Positions 6,141 to 7,709 of a stretch of DNA of 7,709 bases are shown in pieces (the first letter of the stretch is position 1; every line of letters starts with the position of its first letter). The notes under the pieces are model-generated. The model saw only the letters and a list, made by a program, of their open reading frames with translations, searched no databases and was not told where the DNA came from. The stretch spans positions 1 to 7,709 of the forward strand of contig JAGXHS010000022.1 in assembly GCA_024636075.1 (NCBI GenBank), read 5' to 3'. Source of the stretch: Propionibacteriaceae bacterium (GTDB taxonomy: Bacteria; Actinomycetota; Actinomycetes; Propionibacteriales; Propionibacteriaceae). Position numbers and translations under genes: made by a program.

Positions 6141-6153
6141 TTCCGCAGCGGAA
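6141..6153. promoter_or_regulatory. Palindrome TTCCGC-A-GCGGAA upstream of the GlsB-like gene
   Basis: A perfect 6-bp inverted repeat around a single base, 5 nt upstream of the proposed -10, so it would overlap the spacer or -35 region. This is a fitting position for a repressor site. No regulator is identified for it. Confidence 0.35.
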
Positions 6154-6187
6154 CCCCGCATTGAACGCCTCCCTAAGGCGTGTTTCA

Positions 6188-6238
6188 GTTGACGGCTGAA
6201 TTGCCGGTCAGTTTCTCCACCCCCCGGGGTGAACCCGG
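6188..6238 (-). terminator. Weak hairpins after the phospholipase-D-like gene
   Basis: Just past the stop of the gene, CCGGG (6224-6228) pairs with CCCGG (6234-6238) across 5 nt, overlapping an alternative CACCCC-CC-GGGGTG. Further on, GACGGC and GCCGGTC can pair around TGAATT with one bulge. There is no T tract. Termination here would be weak, so readthrough into the GlsB-like gene is possible. Confidence 0.25.
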
Positions 6239-6240
6239 CG

Positions 6241-7497
6241 TCAGAAGAAGGGGCGCCAAGGGGCCAGCAGGTCCTCGGTGAACTTCGCCACGATCGAGCG
6301 ACGTTGCCAGGTCTCCTGGGTCAGTTCCACACAGTTGCCCAGATCCATCTGGTAGATCAGTTCCATCCGGTTGGCCACCTCCTCGCCGGTGATCTCGATG
6401 TTGATCTCGTAGTTGCCGGCCAGGCTCAGCCGATCCAGGTTGGCGGTACCGATGGTCGACCACACGCCGTCGATGGTGCCCGTCTTGGCGTGCACCATGG
6501 CCCCTTGGTAGCGGAACAGCCGCACCCCGTGGCTCAACAGGTCTTCGTAGTAGCCACGGGAGAGCCAGTCAGCAACGGCATGGTTGGAGCGCTGCGGGAC
6601 GATGATCCGTACGTCAACTCCGCGCTGCACTGCGGCGAACAGCCCAGCCACGAAGTCGTCGTCGGGAATCAAGTACGCCTGGGTGAGCAAGATGTGGTCA
6701 GACGCGCGATCGATGGCCTCCAGGTACATGTTGCGGATGGGGAACATCTGCCACCGCGGATAGTTGCGGTGCACCTGGATGGCGGATCGCCAGACTCTGC
6801 TCGACGTCGTGTGAAGATCGTTCTCACCGGCCACCATACGATTGCCGAAGAACTTCAACGGTCGGGAGTTCCAGTAATCGACGAAGGCGTTCTCCAACTC
6901 GGCCACCACCGGCCCCTGGACCTTCGCGTGGGTGTCACGCCACCGATCCGCGTACAGCGATCCGATGTTGTAGCCGCCGATGAAGGCCACGGAGGCGTCC
7001 ACAACCAGCAACTTGCGGTGGTTGCGGCCCAGATTGCGCGGAGCGAAGAACCGGAAACCGGAGATCACCGGATGACGTCGACGCTTGATCTTTTCACCCA
7101 TGTCGTAGAACGAGCGTGGGACCACCATGTTGCCGAATCCGTCGTAGACAACCCGGACGTCGACGCCGCGTCGAGAAGCGTGGATCAAAGCCTGCTTGAA
7201 CCGTTCGCCCACCTCGTCGGACTTCCAAATGTAGGTCTCGAGATAGACGTGGTCCTTTGCGGAGGAGATCGTCGACAACATGTCCGCATACAGGTCTTCG
7301 CCGAAGGTGTACACCGTCACGTCGTGGTCGCCAGCCCGAACGGATTCCGCCGGCAAGATCGGAAAACGGCGTGGCTTGCGCTTTCTGCGCGCCACCATGT
7401 CGGCGATGGTCAGACCGATCATCGCCAATACCTGGGTGGTCACAACAATGCCGACAGCTCTGTGCATCCACTTCCGTGCGGTCAACATCCGGTGCAT
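6241..7497 (-). CDS. cls: Phospholipase D-family protein, cardiolipin synthase-like
   Basis: A 418-residue protein with one N-terminal membrane helix (about 14-35), a basic stretch RRKRKPRR, then two phospholipase D repeats. Both catalytic HKD motifs are intact: NHRKLLVVD (His160, Lys162, Asp167) followed by FIGGYNI, and VHAKTGTID (His336, Lys338, Asp343) followed by IGTANLD. Bacterial cardiolipin synthases of this type join two phosphatidylglycerols, or transfer a phosphatidyl group, at the membrane. The length is nearer ClsB than the two-helix ClsA. Many actinobacteria make cardiolipin with a CDP-alcohol phosphotransferase instead, so the exact substrate is open. ATG 7497 is preferred to GTG 7503 and ATG 7488 because TAGGCT ends 6 nt before it. 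Its promoter is divergent from the helicase gene. Confidence 0.9.
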   Translation of the reverse strand: MHRMLTARKWMHRAVGIVVTTQVLAMIGLTIADMVARRKRKPRRFPILPAESVRAGDHDVTVYTFGEDLYADMLSTISSAKDHVYLETYIWKSDEVGERFKQALIHASRRGVDVRVVYDGFGNMVVPRSFYDMGEKIKRRRHPVISGFRFFAPRNLGRNHRKLLVVDASVAFIGGYNIGSLYADRWRDTHAKVQGPVVAELENAFVDYWNSRPLKFFGNRMVAGENDLHTTSSRVWRSAIQVHRNYPRWQMFPIRNMYLEAIDRASDHILLTQAYLIPDDDFVAGLFAAVQRGVDVRIIVPQRSNHAVADWLSRGYYEDLLSHGVRLFRYQGAMVHAKTGTIDGVWSTIGTANLDRLSLAGNYEINIEITGEEVANRMELIYQMDLGNCVELTQETWQRRSIVAKFTEDLLAPWRPFF

Positions 7498-7509
7498 GCA
7501 CACAGCCTA
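7498..7509 (-). promoter_or_regulatory. Candidate -10 and leaderless start of the phospholipase-D-like gene
   Basis: The minus strand reads TAGGCT (7504-7509), then 6 nt, then ATG at 7497. The surrounding 16-mer CTAGGCTGTGTGCATG is nearly identical to that before the GlsB-like gene. No Shine-Dalgarno is present other than the AGG inside the hexamer. Confidence 0.45.
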
Positions 7510-7527
7510 GCTGCGCGAGTCGCTCCC

Positions 7528-7556
7528 TTGGTCCCCGGCGGGGCCGGGACTATCGT
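7528..7556 (+). promoter_or_regulatory. Promoter of the PcrA/UvrD helicase gene
   Basis: TTGGTC (7528-7533) and TATCGT (7551-7556) are separated by 17 nt, the best-spaced promoter in the window. Transcription would begin within a few bases of the ATG at 7566, giving a very short or absent leader. The spacer is itself an imperfect inverted repeat (CCCC-GGC-GGGG within 7533-7543, and GTCC...GGAC at its ends). No actinobacterial LexA box (GAAC-N4-GTTC) is visible. Confidence 0.5.
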
Positions 7557-7565
7557 GGTGCGGTC

Positions 7566-7709
7566 ATGTCACACACACCCATGCCCGACCTCTTCAGTGC
7601 CTTCGACCCCCGTCCGGACGCTGCCCACCCCACCCCGGCGCCGCCGACGGAGCGCCGCGCCGCGCGTGCAGCCCCAGACCTGTTGGAGGGGCTCAACCCG
7701 GCGCAGCGG
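7566..7709 (+). CDS. pcrA: UvrD/PcrA-type ATP-dependent DNA helicase, N-terminal part
   Basis: The first 48 codons of a gene that continues past the end of the window. After a variable, Pro/Ala-rich N terminus (MSHTPMPDLFSAF...), it reaches DLLEGLNPAQR, the start of the Q motif that precedes the Walker A box in superfamily 1A helicases. The Walker and other helicase motifs lie outside, so the call rests on this motif and on the usual gene order. PcrA/UvrD unwinds DNA in nucleotide excision repair and in clearing stalled replication or transcription complexes. A second ATG at 7581 is in frame, but 7566 fits the promoter better. Confidence 0.75.
   Translation, partial: MSHTPMPDLFSAFDPRPDAAHPTPAPPTERRAARAAPDLLEGLNPAQR

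Noticed and set aside
1..7709. tRNA, rRNA, CRISPR array, insertion sequence or attachment site
   Set aside because: I saw no cloverleaf-like sequence, no regularly spaced repeats, no transposase or integrase motifs and no flanking direct repeats.

Overview
The window reads as ordinary chromosome from a high-GC Gram-positive (Actinomycetota). Support comes from GC-rich codons throughout, LiaF/PspC envelope-stress genes beside guaA, and several gene starts that look leaderless (a TAnnnT hexamer 6-7 nt before ATG with no Shine-Dalgarno). A Propionibacteriales-like or Corynebacterium-like genome is plausible, but I cannot fix the genus. I see no mobile element, RNA gene or CRISPR array.

Layout. 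guaA (GMP synthase, + strand, 86-1654) ends at a strong hairpin that also faces the end of a minus-strand operon. That operon (3631 down to 1795) encodes a large PspC membrane protein with a LiaF-type extracytoplasmic 'toastrack' domain, a 65-residue two-helix membrane protein whose start overlaps the upstream stop by 8 bp, and a 123-residue minimal PspC protein. Divergent from it, after a short region rich in inverted repeats, runs a + strand two-gene operon (3773-5780): a PspC-domain sensor histidine kinase and a NarL/LuxR-type response regulator, separated by 1 nt. A hairpin then separates the regulator from a convergent minus-strand GlsB/YeaQ/YmgE-type small membrane protein. Upstream of that on the minus strand is a phospholipase-D-family protein (cardiolipin synthase-like). 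The first 48 codons of a UvrD/PcrA-type helicase begin divergently at 7566 and run off the end.

How it works together. The five central genes form an envelope-stress module: a membrane protein likely to restrain or modulate the kinase, the PspC kinase, its DNA-binding regulator, and two accessory membrane proteins. From memory, this resembles the EsrISR three-component system of Corynebacterium glutamicum, which also lies near guaA, so the core is probably not new. The accessory proteins, the candidate operator array between the divergent operons (about 3660-3709) and the shared leaderless start sequence of the two following membrane/lipid genes are the less explained parts.
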